NCBI GenBank assembly: GCA_963746255.1
Contig: CAVVAJ010000005.1
Coordinates: 372,001 to 436,000 of the forward strand
DNA length: 64,000 bases
Source of the DNA: DAOVXM01 sp963746255
GTDB taxonomy: Bacteria > Chloroflexota > Anaerolineae > Anaerolineales > UBA4823
Direction of reading: 5' to 3'
The stretch's first letter is position 1. Each line of letters starts with the position of its first letter. Below, one piece after another: positions 35,293-44,463 of this stretch. Both the position numbers and the translations under genes were made by a program. A model generated the notes under the pieces. The model was not told the origin of the DNA. It worked only from the letters and a program-made list of their open reading frames with translations, and made no database searches.

Positions 35293-36480
35293 TCATGAAT
35301 GCCAACTAAGATCTCGATTTCGGGTGATTAACCCAGGTAATACAGCTAGGAATGCTTCAACATCCTGCTGGGTAGTGTGACTCCCTAGCGTAACGCGCAG
35401 CGATCCGAGCGCCATCTCGCGGCCATAACCGAGTACCGTGAGCACCGCAGAAGGTTCCGGATCCCCGGTTTTGCATGCTGATCCGGATGAACAAGCAAAA
35501 CCTTCCATATCAAGCGCTGCGATAAGCGCATTCCCATCGACACCTTTGAAAACGAAGGAGGTGTGATTAGGCATACGCTGGTTTGGATGCCCCGTTAACT
35601 CAGCTTCTGGTATCGCGGCGACCACTTGATCAATTATTCGCTCGCGGAGAGGTAGCACATGCTGATTTCGTTTACCCCGTTCTTCATGTGCCAGGCGCAT
35701 GGCTTCGGCGAGCCCGACGATATACGGGATATTCGAAGTCCCAGCCCGCAGTCCAAATTCTTGGGAGCCGCCGGTAAGTGCGGGGAGGATAGGAGTTCCC
35801 GCTCGCAGATATAACACACCAATCCCCTTAGGACCATAGAGCTTATGTGCACCAATCGATAGTGCATCTACATGAAGGTGATTGACATCTATTGGCAGGT
35901 ATGCCGCAGCTTGCACGGCATCGGTATGGAAGGGCACATTTTTACCCTGGCATATGGCACCAATATCGGCAATTGGGTTGATCGTGCCGATCTCATTATT
36001 TGTGTACATGATCGATACGAGTGCTGTATCCTCTCTTAATCGCTGTTCGACATCCGCAGGTTCAGCCCGTCCGTATTCATCAACAGGCAGGTATTCAATA
36101 TCGAATCCGTATAATGTTGATAACTGCTCAACTGTTTTTGTTACGGCTGGATGTTCGATTTTGGTTGTGAGGATATGGTTGGCGTTGCGTTGTTCTCTCG
36201 CGGCAAAGGCGATACCTCTAATCGCAAGGTTATCACTCTCTGATCCGCCTGATGTGAACACTACCTCTTTAGCATAGCACGAAAGGACATCCGCAACCGT
36301 TTGTCGCGCCGTATCTAAAGCGAATTCTGCCTGCTGTCCAAATGTGTGAATTGAGGAAGGATTTCCATATAATTCAGTGAAGTAAGGGAGCATCGCATCG
36401 AGAACACGCGGGTCAACCGGAGTTGTAGCAGCATGGTCAAGGTATACTCTTTTAGGCTTATTAAGAATTCGGTTATCCAT
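35293..36480 (-). CDS. Cysteine desulfurase (IscS/NifS family)
   Basis: 395 aa from the ATG after aaggatgatttcc; a longer in-frame start at 36513 is less well placed. VYLDHAATTPVDPRVLDAML at the N-terminus, the PLP-binding Lys in SIGAHKLYGPKG near residue 205, FHTDAVQAAAYLP, and the active-site cysteine loop FACSSGSACKTGDPE near residue 330. It supplies sulfur for MnmA and for Fe-S clusters. It precedes mnmA by about 50 bp in the same direction. Confidence 0.95.
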   Translation of the reverse strand: MDNRILNKPKRVYLDHAATTPVDPRVLDAMLPYFTELYGNPSSIHTFGQQAEFALDTARQTVADVLSCYAKEVVFTSGGSESDNLAIRGIAFAAREQRNANHILTTKIEHPAVTKTVEQLSTLYGFDIEYLPVDEYGRAEPADVEQRLREDTALVSIMYTNNEIGTINPIADIGAICQGKNVPFHTDAVQAAAYLPIDVNHLHVDALSIGAHKLYGPKGIGVLYLRAGTPILPALTGGSQEFGLRAGTSNIPYIVGLAEAMRLAHEERGKRNQHVLPLRERIIDQVVAAIPEAELTGHPNQRMPNHTSFVFKGVDGNALIAALDMEGFACSSGSACKTGDPEPSAVLTVLGYGREMALGSLRVTLGSHTTQQDVEAFLAVLPGLITRNRDLSWHS

Positions 36481-36823
36481 GGAAATCATCCTTGATATTC
36501 TTGCAGCGAACATTCAATAAGCAAACTTGTATTCTTCACACGGAGGTTGGACATTCGGCTTATGATTTGGGTGTATTTGATCTTGTCCAAATCACGAGCT
36601 GAATATGGCTGAATTTTGGAAACAGCGTGCCCATTTATAAGCTATCTTCAAGAAAAAAGCAACAATAAACAGCTGTATTCCAGCCTCTGCTGCAATGCCA
36701 ACTCTGTACCACCGGTGAGTACTTTTAAATCAAATGCCCGATTATCACTGATATCCGCTTTCCCTGACCGGATATCCCTTGTTATAATACATCCTCAACG
36801 AATTCGAGAGGGTTGGAGGATCA
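36481..36823. other. Divergent intergenic region, cysteine desulfurase / phosphohexomutase
   Basis: About 340 bp. It contains an extended -10 promoter for the plus-strand gene (listed separately). I see no gene in the remainder. Confidence 0.5.
36780..36788 (+). promoter_or_regulatory. Extended -10 promoter before phosphohexomutase
   Basis: TGTTATAAT is a consensus extended -10 element 36 bp upstream of the start codon, with no good -35 hexamer at 17 bp, as is usual for extended -10 promoters. Ribosome site ggttggagg follows. Confidence 0.6.
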
Positions 36824-38245
36824 ATGAGCTTCAAGATTAATTTTGGAACGGATGGCTGGAGAGGGCATATTGCTGAAGACTATACATTTGAGAATGTCAG
36901 GCGCTGTGCACAGGGTTTTTCTGAATATCTTAAAGCTGGTGGTCACAAGAATAAGTGGGTCGTTGTAGGTTATGATAAGCGTTTTCTGTCCGAATTTTTT
37001 GCAGCCTCTGTCGCCGAGGTATTGGCGGGGAATGGTTTACGTGTATATCTGACGGATGGGGCAACACCTACGCCAGTTATTTCTTACGCTGTCGTTGAAC
37101 GACAAGCCGTTGCGGGTGTAAATATCACGGCATCTCATAACCCTCCCTGGGATAATGGCTTCAAGGTGCGCGACCATAACGGTGGAGCAATTGCCCCAGA
37201 CGGCTTAAAGGATATTGAACGAAGGATACCCACGACTGTCAATGGCGTCCAGAAAATGGATCTTGCCGAAGCTGTTAGTACAGGCCAGGTGGTGTATTTC
37301 GATGCTGCTCCTGCATATATTGAACAAATCAAACGTTTAATCGATCTCCAACCGATTAAAGATGCCGGGCTCAAGATTTTGGTAGATCCAATGTGGGGAA
37401 ATGGAGCAGGTTGGTTTCCGCGCTTATTGGATGGTGGAAAAACCGAAGTACTTGAGATCCACAATGTGCGCAATCCAGTATTTCCCGAGATGTTTAGGCC
37501 AGAGCCTATTCCTCCAAACGTTGATGTAGGTCTTCAAAAGACGCTCGAGTATAACGCTGATATCTTAATCATCACCGACGGCGACGCTGATCGAGTCGGT
37601 ATTGGAGATGAGCAAGGCGTTTTCATCGACCAATTACGGGTATTTGGGTTACTGGCGTATTATTTGCTCGAAGTGCGTGGTGAACGCGGTCCAATCGTAA
37701 AGACACTGTCGACCACAACCATGTTAAACAAGTTGGGTAAGATATATGATGTCCCAGTCTATGAAACCGGAGTTGGCTTTAAATATGTTGCGCCAAAAAT
37801 GGTAGAAACCGATGCCATGATCGGCGGAGAAGAGTCTGGTGGGTACGCATTCCGCAAACATGTACCGGAACGTGATGGGATCTTGGGGGGACTCTACATG
37901 CTGGATATGATGGTCAAGCTCCAAAAGAAACCATCTGAATTGTTAAAAGTATTATTTGATAAAGTAGGTGCTCATTATTACTCCCGTATCGATACCGGTT
38001 TTAGCGGGGATCGCGAAGCAAAGATTCAAGCGATTTTGGATGCCAATCCAAAAAGCATCGGTGGATTAAGAGTTACCGGGCTTAATACTACCGACGGGTA
38101 TCAATTCGGTTTAGAGGACGGTGGTTGGTTGTTGATCCGGTTCTCGGGAACGGAGCCCATTATCAGGGTGTACACTGAAACCACCCATGAAGATAGTGTC
38201 GGGGCGATTTTGGAGGATGGCCTGAAGATCGCTGGGATAAAATAG
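36824..38245 (+). CDS. Phosphoglucomutase/phosphomannomutase
   Basis: 473 aa alpha-D-phosphohexomutase. FGTDGWRGHIAEDYTFENV at the N-terminus, phosphoserine loop ITASHNPPWDNGFKV near residue 102, metal loop ITDGDADRVG near residue 250, sugar-binding GGEESGGYAF near residue 340 and the phosphate-binding RFSGTEPIIRVYTE near the C-terminus. All key residues present. Interconverts hexose 1- and 6-phosphates; glucose or mannose specificity is not decided. It heads a three-gene group with tatD and a prenyl synthase. Confidence 0.93.
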   Translation: MSFKINFGTDGWRGHIAEDYTFENVRRCAQGFSEYLKAGGHKNKWVVVGYDKRFLSEFFAASVAEVLAGNGLRVYLTDGATPTPVISYAVVERQAVAGVNITASHNPPWDNGFKVRDHNGGAIAPDGLKDIERRIPTTVNGVQKMDLAEAVSTGQVVYFDAAPAYIEQIKRLIDLQPIKDAGLKILVDPMWGNGAGWFPRLLDGGKTEVLEIHNVRNPVFPEMFRPEPIPPNVDVGLQKTLEYNADILIITDGDADRVGIGDEQGVFIDQLRVFGLLAYYLLEVRGERGPIVKTLSTTTMLNKLGKIYDVPVYETGVGFKYVAPKMVETDAMIGGEESGGYAFRKHVPERDGILGGLYMLDMMVKLQKKPSELLKVLFDKVGAHYYSRIDTGFSGDREAKIQAILDANPKSIGGLRVTGLNTTDGYQFGLEDGGWLLIRFSGTEPIIRVYTETTHEDSVGAILEDGLKIAGIK

Positions 38246-39042
38246 TGTCTCCCCTTGCTGATACACACTGCCATTTAGATTTTCACGCATTCGATAGTGA
38301 CCGGCAGGGAGTGATTGATGGGGCTTCCGCACATGGAATCAACAAGATTCTCAACCCAGGAATAAATGTTGATTCAAGTCATGCAGCCGTAGATATTGCT
38401 GCCACGTACCCAACTGTGTTTGCTGCTGTCGGTGTCCACCCCAACGATGCCAAAAGTTGGAGTCTCACTACCCTGAGTTCAATAAAAAAGCTCGCCAAAC
38501 ACCCCAAAGTCCGGGCAATTGGTGAGATAGGATTGGATTATTATCGCGACCATTCTCCACATGAGCTGCAAAACGAGATACTTCGAGCACAGCTCGATCT
38601 GGCCGCCGAATTATCGCTGCCCGTCGTGATCCACAACCGGAACGCCGATGTCGATATGCTCCCAATTCTTAGCGATTGGCAATCCGAGCTTGTCAGTCGC
38701 CGCAATCCGCTTGCTGAGAGACCAGGTGTGCTGCATTCATTTTCGGGTGATCTCGAGAGTGCCAACCGTGCTATGTCATGGAACTTTTTTATCGGCATTA
38801 CTGGCCCAGTGACATTTAAGAAAGCAGACACATTACGGGAAATCGTTAGGGAGATTCCGATTGACTCGCTGCTAATTGAAACTGATGCACCGTTTCTCAC
38901 CCCGCATCCCCACCGGGGAAAAAGAAACGAACCATCGCATGTTCGTTTTATTGCTGGTAAAATCGCTGAGATAAAAGAGACATCAATCGAAGATGTTTGT
39001 CAATTGACTTCTGAGAATGCAGAAAGATTATTTTTATGGTGA
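38245..39042 (+). CDS. tatD: TatD family metal-dependent hydrolase
   Basis: 265 aa. Starts at a GTG that overlaps the stop codon of the preceding gene by one base. Metal ligands are in ADTHCHLDFHAF, GEIGLDYYRDHSPHELQ, VIHNR, LHSFSG and LLIETDAPFL, the complete TatD set. Members are 3'-5' DNases or D-aminoacyl-hydrolases of the amidohydrolase fold. The next gene overlaps its end by 7 bp, so translation is coupled. Confidence 0.92.
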   Translation: MSPLADTHCHLDFHAFDSDRQGVIDGASAHGINKILNPGINVDSSHAAVDIAATYPTVFAAVGVHPNDAKSWSLTTLSSIKKLAKHPKVRAIGEIGLDYYRDHSPHELQNEILRAQLDLAAELSLPVVIHNRNADVDMLPILSDWQSELVSRRNPLAERPGVLHSFSGDLESANRAMSWNFFIGITGPVTFKKADTLREIVREIPIDSLLIETDAPFLTPHPHRGKRNEPSHVRFIAGKIAEIKETSIEDVCQLTSENAERLFLW

Positions 39043-40016
39043 ACAACCAATTAATAAGCGTTAGTTTTCTGGAAAACATACAGAACGAGATTCAGCTAGT
39101 TGAAGAGCGTATGCTGACCCAAGCCGATGGACACCACCCCGACCTGGGTAGTGCCCTGAAGCATTTGTTATCTTCTGGCGGTAAGCGGATCCGTCCAGCC
39201 GTTGCCTTGCTTACTGGCGAGATGCTGTCTGCACAGCAGGATAAAGTGATCACGCTCAGCGCAGCCATTGAACTGCTTCACACTGCGACTTTAGTGCATG
39301 ATGACTTAATCGATGGAGCCCGGCTTAGGCGAGGTATCGAAACCCTCAATGCCCAATGGTCACCCGCTGCGACCGTCCTCACCGGAGATTTTGTTTTCGC
39401 TCAAGCAGCAAAATTAGCCGCGAAGACTGATTCGGTCCCCGTGATGCAGTTATTTGCTGAGACCTTGGCAACGATTGTAAATGGAGAGATCACGCAGCTA
39501 TTTACCAGCAAAGGATTAGCCAGCCTCGAAGATTACTACGAACGTATCTACGCCAAGACCGCCTCCATGTTTGAGCTTTCAACCGCGGCTTCAGCGTTAT
39601 TAAGTCCAGCTGACGGCACAATCGTTGAGGAAATGCGCAGTTTTGGTTATGATCTTGGGATGGCATTCCAGATAGTAGATGATATCCTCGATTTCACTGG
39701 CGAGCAAATAACAATCGGCAAACCTGTAGCGAGCGATCTTCGACAGGGGTTAATAACTTTACCGGCCCTGTATTATTTCCAAGACTATCCAGATAATGAA
39801 ATCTTGCTTGCCATCCAGACGAACGCTGGATTTTCTGAAAAGGGCCTCCAACAATTGGTGGTCGATATAAATAACAGCGGTGCAATAGATAAGTCGTTCT
39901 CAGTGGCGCGCAAATATATCGAATCTGCTGTAGCGACAATTGATACACAGCCAATGAGCGATGAGAGAGAATCGCTCAAGGAATTGGCTCAATATATTAT
40001 TGAGCGGCATTCGTAG
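39036..40016 (+). CDS. Polyprenyl diphosphate synthase
   Basis: 326 aa. First aspartate-rich motif LVHDDLIDGARLRRG near residue 90, GGKRIRPAVALL near residue 48, and the second motif FQIVDDILDFTG near residue 213 with GKP(V)ASDLRQG. Builds an all-trans isoprenoid diphosphate, probably for the menaquinone side chain given the quinone-linked enzymes in the window. Chain length cannot be read from the sequence. Confidence 0.92.
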   Translation: MVNNQLISVSFLENIQNEIQLVEERMLTQADGHHPDLGSALKHLLSSGGKRIRPAVALLTGEMLSAQQDKVITLSAAIELLHTATLVHDDLIDGARLRRGIETLNAQWSPAATVLTGDFVFAQAAKLAAKTDSVPVMQLFAETLATIVNGEITQLFTSKGLASLEDYYERIYAKTASMFELSTAASALLSPADGTIVEEMRSFGYDLGMAFQIVDDILDFTGEQITIGKPVASDLRQGLITLPALYYFQDYPDNEILLAIQTNAGFSEKGLQQLVVDINNSGAIDKSFSVARKYIESAVATIDTQPMSDERESLKELAQYIIERHS

Positions 40017-40064
40017 ATGGAGAAAACATATTTCTGGGGTTGCGTAGGGGGAAAATCTTGCCCC

Positions 40065-40093
40065 TTGACCAGGGTATTTGTCAATGGTATAGT
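40065..40093 (+). promoter_or_regulatory. Promoter of the aspartate-family operon
   Basis: TTGACC and TATAGT with 17 bp between. Predicted transcription start near 40100, only about 4 nt before the ATG of the leader peptide, so the leader would be translated from a nearly leaderless RNA. Confidence 0.75.
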
Positions 40094-40103
40094 TCTGCCC
40101 AAT

Positions 40104-40205
40104 ATGCTGAAAAATTACACGCGCAGCACCTCGACAACGATGACAATGTATAACCCCAATCGTCTTGATTTCGTGGGGCATATGCGCATGAGCATAATTG
40201 CTTAA
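40104..40205 (+). CDS. Threonine-rich leader peptide
   Basis: 33 codons. Residues 6-14 read TRSTSTTMT, so five of nine residues are Thr, and Met follows (five Met in all, including the start). This resembles ThrL of enteric bacteria in style, though not in sequence. It begins directly after a strong promoter and ends 32 bp before a terminator hairpin that precedes an aspartate kinase operon. The peptide is inferred to sense charged tRNA-Thr by ribosome stalling, not to have a function of its own. Confidence 0.65.
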   Translation: MLKNYTRSTSTTMTMYNPNRLDFVGHMRMSIIA

Positions 40206-40258
40206 GCATAAATCAGTCCAAGCAAGGTTATCTGATAAGCCCCGCAGCAGCGGGGTTT
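40154..40258 (+). promoter_or_regulatory. Four-segment transcription attenuator
   Basis: Segment 1 (40154-40161, ccccaatc) pairs with segment 2 (gatt 40167-40170 and gggg 40175-40178). Segment 2 (gtggggc, 40173-40179) can instead pair over seven bases with segment 3 (gccccgc, 40239-40245). Segment 3 is also the left arm of the terminator with segment 4 (40251-40258). A ribosome stalled on the Thr codons at 40119-40145 would cover segment 1, free segment 2, and prevent termination. Completion of the leader would favour termination. Confidence 0.65.
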
Positions 40259-40260
40259 TT
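40237..40260 (+). terminator. Attenuator terminator before the aspartate-family operon
   Basis: Stem aagccccg/cggggttt (with one G-T pair), loop cagcag, then a T-run. It ends 23 bp before the aminotransferase start and 10 bp before its ribosome site (ggagg), so read-through is needed unless a second promoter exists. Confidence 0.85.
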
Positions 40261-40283
40261 ATTTATTCTAGGAGGATGTTCAA

Positions 40284-41591
40284 ATGACGAAGTTTGCTGA
40301 TTCTCGTGATCCAGTATATGCGGTTCCAAGGGAAAATTTGATCCCAGTTGATAATTATCTCTCCCAATCCGCAGCAATCCCGGCTTCGCGAATGTTCTTG
40401 ATCAAGAAGAGCCTCACGCGGTTTTCGGGAGATCACCCGGAAGAAGAAGTATATGACGCTTCTCAAGGGGACGGTGGTGCTAGTCTGCCGGGCGTCCCAG
40501 CTGAGATTCTGGCAGAAGCGGCTGAACTTCAGATAAAAAATGGAACCGCATACGACATGCCTTACGGAACGGATCTGTTCCGGAAGACGGTCATTGAAGA
40601 TTACTGGCATTTAGATCCACAGCTTGGTTACGGACCTGCTAATGTCTTAGCAGGAGTCGGGGGGCGCGACGTACTGGTAAAGGCGTACCAAGCCATGCTG
40701 AATCTCGGCTACGGGCGTCAAGGTGATGCAATAATAGTTTCCAGGGTGCCTTGGATTTCCTATACCTGGGGACCATACGGGATCGGGGCAAACGTGATGT
40801 ATGCGCCTGGCTCAGCTGAGGAAGGCTGGATGTACACCGAGGCATCAATCAGAGCTTGCGTGGAGTTTGCCAACCGCACGGACCGCAAAATCGCCTGCCT
40901 GGTGATCACCTGCCCTGAGAATCCCACCGGGTTAACCATCTCAACCCACCGCCAGGTTTCGCTAGCTAAAGCTGCACTTGAGGCTGGTGTTGCTTTTGTG
41001 CTGTTCGATTGGATGTATCACTATGTCACTGATGGTGACCCGATGGACTTGAATAATTTCATGGGATATTTTGAACCAGCAGAGCGAGAGCGCTTGCTGT
41101 TCCTAGACGGTATCACAAAAAGTCTTGGCGGTTCCAATATCCGCAACTGCCATCTGATTGCTGCTGAAAATGTGATCAAATTTATTGTTGCCCGTGCCTC
41201 GCACAGTGTCATTCCGTCTTTTTACTCGCAGGCCGTCGCTATCACAGCCTATAAAAAGGGATACGCCAACTCAAGCCGTACGATTGTCGAGCCAACTAAC
41301 GCCAGCCGAATAGTGTTGAAGGAATTCTTGGATCATGCAGGCTACCAGTACATATTAGGTAAGGGTTACTATGCATTTATTAATGTTGGTGAGGCGCTTG
41401 CCGCGCATAACTGGCCTGACAGTGAACCGATGGGACAGTACCTGGCCGAGAAACATGGTGTTGCCGTTGTCCCAGGCGTATTCTTCTCGCAGTACGGCGG
41501 AGAGTGGATTCGTTTTTCCTATGCTACGCCGCCGGAACGTACCCAACAGGCGTTGAATAGACTTGCTAAAGGTTTGAAGAGTATCGATTGA
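40284..41591 (+). CDS. PLP-dependent aminotransferase, class I/II fold
   Basis: 435 aa. PLP Lys in FLDGITKSLGGSNIRN near residue 280, CPENPTGLTI with the conserved Asn near residue 215, FDWMYHYVTDGD with Asp and Tyr near residue 245, and a C-terminal Arg in EWIRFSYATP. All catalytic residues are present. Substrate unknown. As first gene after the Thr attenuator and before a ligase-like/peptidase fusion, aspartate kinase and semialdehyde dehydrogenase, it probably acts on an aspartate-derived amino acid. Confidence 0.8.
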   Translation: MTKFADSRDPVYAVPRENLIPVDNYLSQSAAIPASRMFLIKKSLTRFSGDHPEEEVYDASQGDGGASLPGVPAEILAEAAELQIKNGTAYDMPYGTDLFRKTVIEDYWHLDPQLGYGPANVLAGVGGRDVLVKAYQAMLNLGYGRQGDAIIVSRVPWISYTWGPYGIGANVMYAPGSAEEGWMYTEASIRACVEFANRTDRKIACLVITCPENPTGLTISTHRQVSLAKAALEAGVAFVLFDWMYHYVTDGDPMDLNNFMGYFEPAERERLLFLDGITKSLGGSNIRNCHLIAAENVIKFIVARASHSVIPSFYSQAVAITAYKKGYANSSRTIVEPTNASRIVLKEFLDHAGYQYILGKGYYAFINVGEALAAHNWPDSEPMGQYLAEKHGVAVVPGVFFSQYGGEWIRFSYATPPERTQQALNRLAKGLKSID

Positions 41592-41637
41592 ATGGGCTGT
41601 TGATCACCCGATTAATCAGCTCTTGAATAGGTGCAGC

Positions 41638-44463
41638 ATGAGTTATGACACCAAAAAATTTGCTGAAAAATATGAATTAGCAGTGCAATCTGTTCAAAAA
41701 GATGCACCCAATTCCGGGCTGTGTGGGGTCGAGCTTGAATGGAATCTGCTTGACTCCCACTTCCGGCCCCTGCTAACCGTAGGAGCGGGGCCAAGTGAAC
41801 AATCGTTTGTTGATTACCTTCGGGAAGACATCCTGACGCCATGGAGTAATAGCTTCTCCCAATTGGAAGTATTCCATTGGATGATCGAATGGGCAACCCG
41901 ACCCTACTTCTCGCCAAGGGGTGCTGTCTATGAAGCACGTTTGATGGAAGGACTGCTGGTCAATGCACTGGAAAAAGTAGGCCGTTCCTATGGTGAGCAG
42001 CTGTATAGTTGGCATGGGAACTTACTTTACAACCCTCATGTATCACACAGCTCGATCCCTGGATCTTGGGATATAGCAAAACGGCGCTACCTTGAACGGT
42101 GCGTTGACCTGTACGGCGATACCCTTGCTACTGCTGGGACCCATGCGAACTTATCGATCCCAGAACCACTGCTGGCGTGGGAATTTATGCATCTGGCTGG
42201 ATCTGAGCGTGGGGATATGCAGTTTGATCGCTTCAAAAGTGAGTTCTATATCAAAGCCTCTCGCTTATTCCGGGGGTTCACTGCATTGTTCATTGCGACA
42301 GGTGCCTCCACACCTCTGCGCTCTAATAGCTCGCTTGATAAGCATGTCGTCGAAGTCACTGCTGTCAACTCAATCCGCAACCTGACTTTCCCGAATCCAC
42401 CAGAGATAGACATTCCCGATCTTTACCGCTCATACGATTCATATCTCCAGCTCTCTAATGACTTGGTTCGCCAAGGAATTCGCTTTGGAAATAACAACTG
42501 GACGCCTGTCCGAGCGCGCTCATTTGCAGAACCGGTAGAGAAGCTGATCGAGGTTACCAGCGAACAGCTGAACGATCTGTATGCCCGCGGACTGTACACA
42601 TTGGGACAGACTCACTCTGTCGAAGATATGGCGAGCGAGATCGAACGGCAGAACCTGATCGCGAGAATTCATTTACCAATGTCCAGAGTAGAAATCCGGA
42701 CTGATGATGGCGGGCTACCGCTTGACCAGGAGATCGCTAACCTAACCCTTAAACATTTGCTGTTATTACATTTTTTTGCCGAGAAAGATTTCGCAAGCAG
42801 CTTTCATTATGATGCCGAAGATATTCACCGGGCGCGTCTAAATGAAGCCGCCACTGCGAGGGATGGTTTGCGAGCTGTTATCGAACATCCTTTTACCGGT
42901 GGACCCATAGGTATGCGTGAATACCTCAAGTGGACTCTTTCGGAGTTGAAACCATTAGCCAGCGAATTAGGTTTGTGGGGTGAACTGCAGCCCTTATCTG
43001 CAATGGCAGATGGAGCCCCAAATACGGCAGAGCTGATCAGGGAACAATTATGTCGCGAGACCAAAGACCGGTGTCAAATACCGGTAGAAGAGCTCCAAAG
43101 ATTAGCGCAGCAAAGGGTAATTCAGCTGAACAGTGATGTTGAATATATTGCGGCAGATTTCAAAAACCTAAAACTGGACCGGCGGATAATTGGGGAATTC
43201 CTGCAGCATGCGCGTGATGAAGTCCATAATGATCCCCTCGCCCCGATCCGCTTTCGTCGCAGTTTTGCTACTAGTGTCCAGCAATATCACCAAGATAAAA
43301 CAAGTGAAATCCTTGCCCTTTCGCAGGAGCTGATCCGGATCCCATCAGTTACGGCTTCTCCTAATGAACGTATCTCAGAGGTCAGACGGGCCGCGACGTG
43401 GATCTATGATTTTGTCCGAGAGTATGGTATGGGCGTTCGGTATTACGACCAGGAAAAATACCCAGCCTTGCTTATCGGATTTCCTGGACAGATGCATGCT
43501 CCAGTGATGTTGGCTGGGCATTTTGATGTCGTCGAACCTGACCCGGATGACAGCCAGTTCATTCCCAGGATTGAAGGCGATTATTTGTGGGGGCGTGGCG
43601 CTGCAGACATGAAAACAGTACTGGGGACACTCTTGATTTGGATGAAAGATATATTCAAGCTCGGTGATCCTTACCCGCCAATCAATCTGCTGTTAATTGG
43701 CAATGAGGAAAATGGGGAGGCTGAGGCGATGGGTACGCCGCAATTATTGAATTTGCTCCTCGAAGATACAGGTTATCAACCGGAATTGTTAATTGCAGGC
43801 GAACGAACCGGGGAGAACGGGGATGAGCGCTACGGACAGATCTGCACCGAGAATAGGGGGGTAATGAGGTTTGAGATCGTTGTTCGAGGCACACGCGGCC
43901 ATACAGGTGTGAGCAGAATGCCGCTGGATATCTCGACCAGGCTGATAGATGCCCGCAACGGGGTTTCGGATATTCTATCGCGCTACCTGACCTTGGAGGG
44001 CAGCGATGGCTGGAATTCGCAGATTAGCTACCCCTATGTTCAAGTCGGTTCGCCAGGGATATTTAATATCTCGGCCGACCGCGGAGTGATTGGGATTGAA
44101 GTACGCCCGATCCCACAAAATGATATTGTGGGTCTGGTGGCAGAACTCCGGGACTACTGTTCAGCGCGGGGGTTAGAGCTTGAGATACTTGTTCAGGAAG
44201 CAGGGATAATCTGTGACCCGGATAACCCTTATCTCTTGGCCTTAACCCGGGCTGTAGGTGATGTCTCTGGTGGGCAGCCTGTCATTGGACGGAAGCTCCC
44301 CGGAACAAGCGCCAGGTTTGCTCCTCGGGGACAAGGTGTTGTGTGGGGGCAGAGTGGCATCGCGCCACATAGTGCGCATGAAAGACACTATATTCCATCC
44401 ATCGAACCTTATTATCAAGTTTTGACCCACTACTCAGAGAGTTTACTCACCAGGAGCCGCTGA
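41638..44463 (+). CDS. Fusion: GCS2-like carboxylate-amine ligase domain plus M20 peptidase
   Basis: 941 aa from the ATG at 41638 (weak ribosome site). Residues 1-520 resemble the glutamate-cysteine ligase 2 fold: CGVELEWNLLD with the Glu pair, GTHANLSIPEP, and RVEIRTDDGGLPLDQEI. Residues 560-940 are an M20 metallopeptidase with all ligands: LAGHFDVVEPD, GRGAADMKT, IGNEENGE, IAGERTGENGD and APHSAHERHYIP. Ligase and amidohydrolase in one chain suggest protection and deprotection of an amino group, or peptide turnover. The stop overlaps the aspartate kinase start. Function unknown. Confidence 0.75.
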   Translation: MSYDTKKFAEKYELAVQSVQKDAPNSGLCGVELEWNLLDSHFRPLLTVGAGPSEQSFVDYLREDILTPWSNSFSQLEVFHWMIEWATRPYFSPRGAVYEARLMEGLLVNALEKVGRSYGEQLYSWHGNLLYNPHVSHSSIPGSWDIAKRRYLERCVDLYGDTLATAGTHANLSIPEPLLAWEFMHLAGSERGDMQFDRFKSEFYIKASRLFRGFTALFIATGASTPLRSNSSLDKHVVEVTAVNSIRNLTFPNPPEIDIPDLYRSYDSYLQLSNDLVRQGIRFGNNNWTPVRARSFAEPVEKLIEVTSEQLNDLYARGLYTLGQTHSVEDMASEIERQNLIARIHLPMSRVEIRTDDGGLPLDQEIANLTLKHLLLLHFFAEKDFASSFHYDAEDIHRARLNEAATARDGLRAVIEHPFTGGPIGMREYLKWTLSELKPLASELGLWGELQPLSAMADGAPNTAELIREQLCRETKDRCQIPVEELQRLAQQRVIQLNSDVEYIAADFKNLKLDRRIIGEFLQHARDEVHNDPLAPIRFRRSFATSVQQYHQDKTSEILALSQELIRIPSVTASPNERISEVRRAATWIYDFVREYGMGVRYYDQEKYPALLIGFPGQMHAPVMLAGHFDVVEPDPDDSQFIPRIEGDYLWGRGAADMKTVLGTLLIWMKDIFKLGDPYPPINLLLIGNEENGEAEAMGTPQLLNLLLEDTGYQPELLIAGERTGENGDERYGQICTENRGVMRFEIVVRGTRGHTGVSRMPLDISTRLIDARNGVSDILSRYLTLEGSDGWNSQISYPYVQVGSPGIFNISADRGVIGIEVRPIPQNDIVGLVAELRDYCSARGLELEILVQEAGIICDPDNPYLLALTRAVGDVSGGQPVIGRKLPGTSARFAPRGQGVVWGQSGIAPHSAHERHYIPSIEPYYQVLTHYSESLLTRSR

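Noticed and set aside
40017..40205. 62-aa coding frame beginning directly after the polyprenyl synthase stop
   Set aside because: It runs through the promoter hexamers and has no ribosome site; only its last 33 codons, after the predicted transcription start, are supported.
40094..40283. Lysine riboswitch or T-box leader before the aspartate-family operon
   Set aside because: No lysine-box core motifs and no T-box TGGNACCGCG sequence; the Thr-rich open frame with alternative hairpins explains the leader better.
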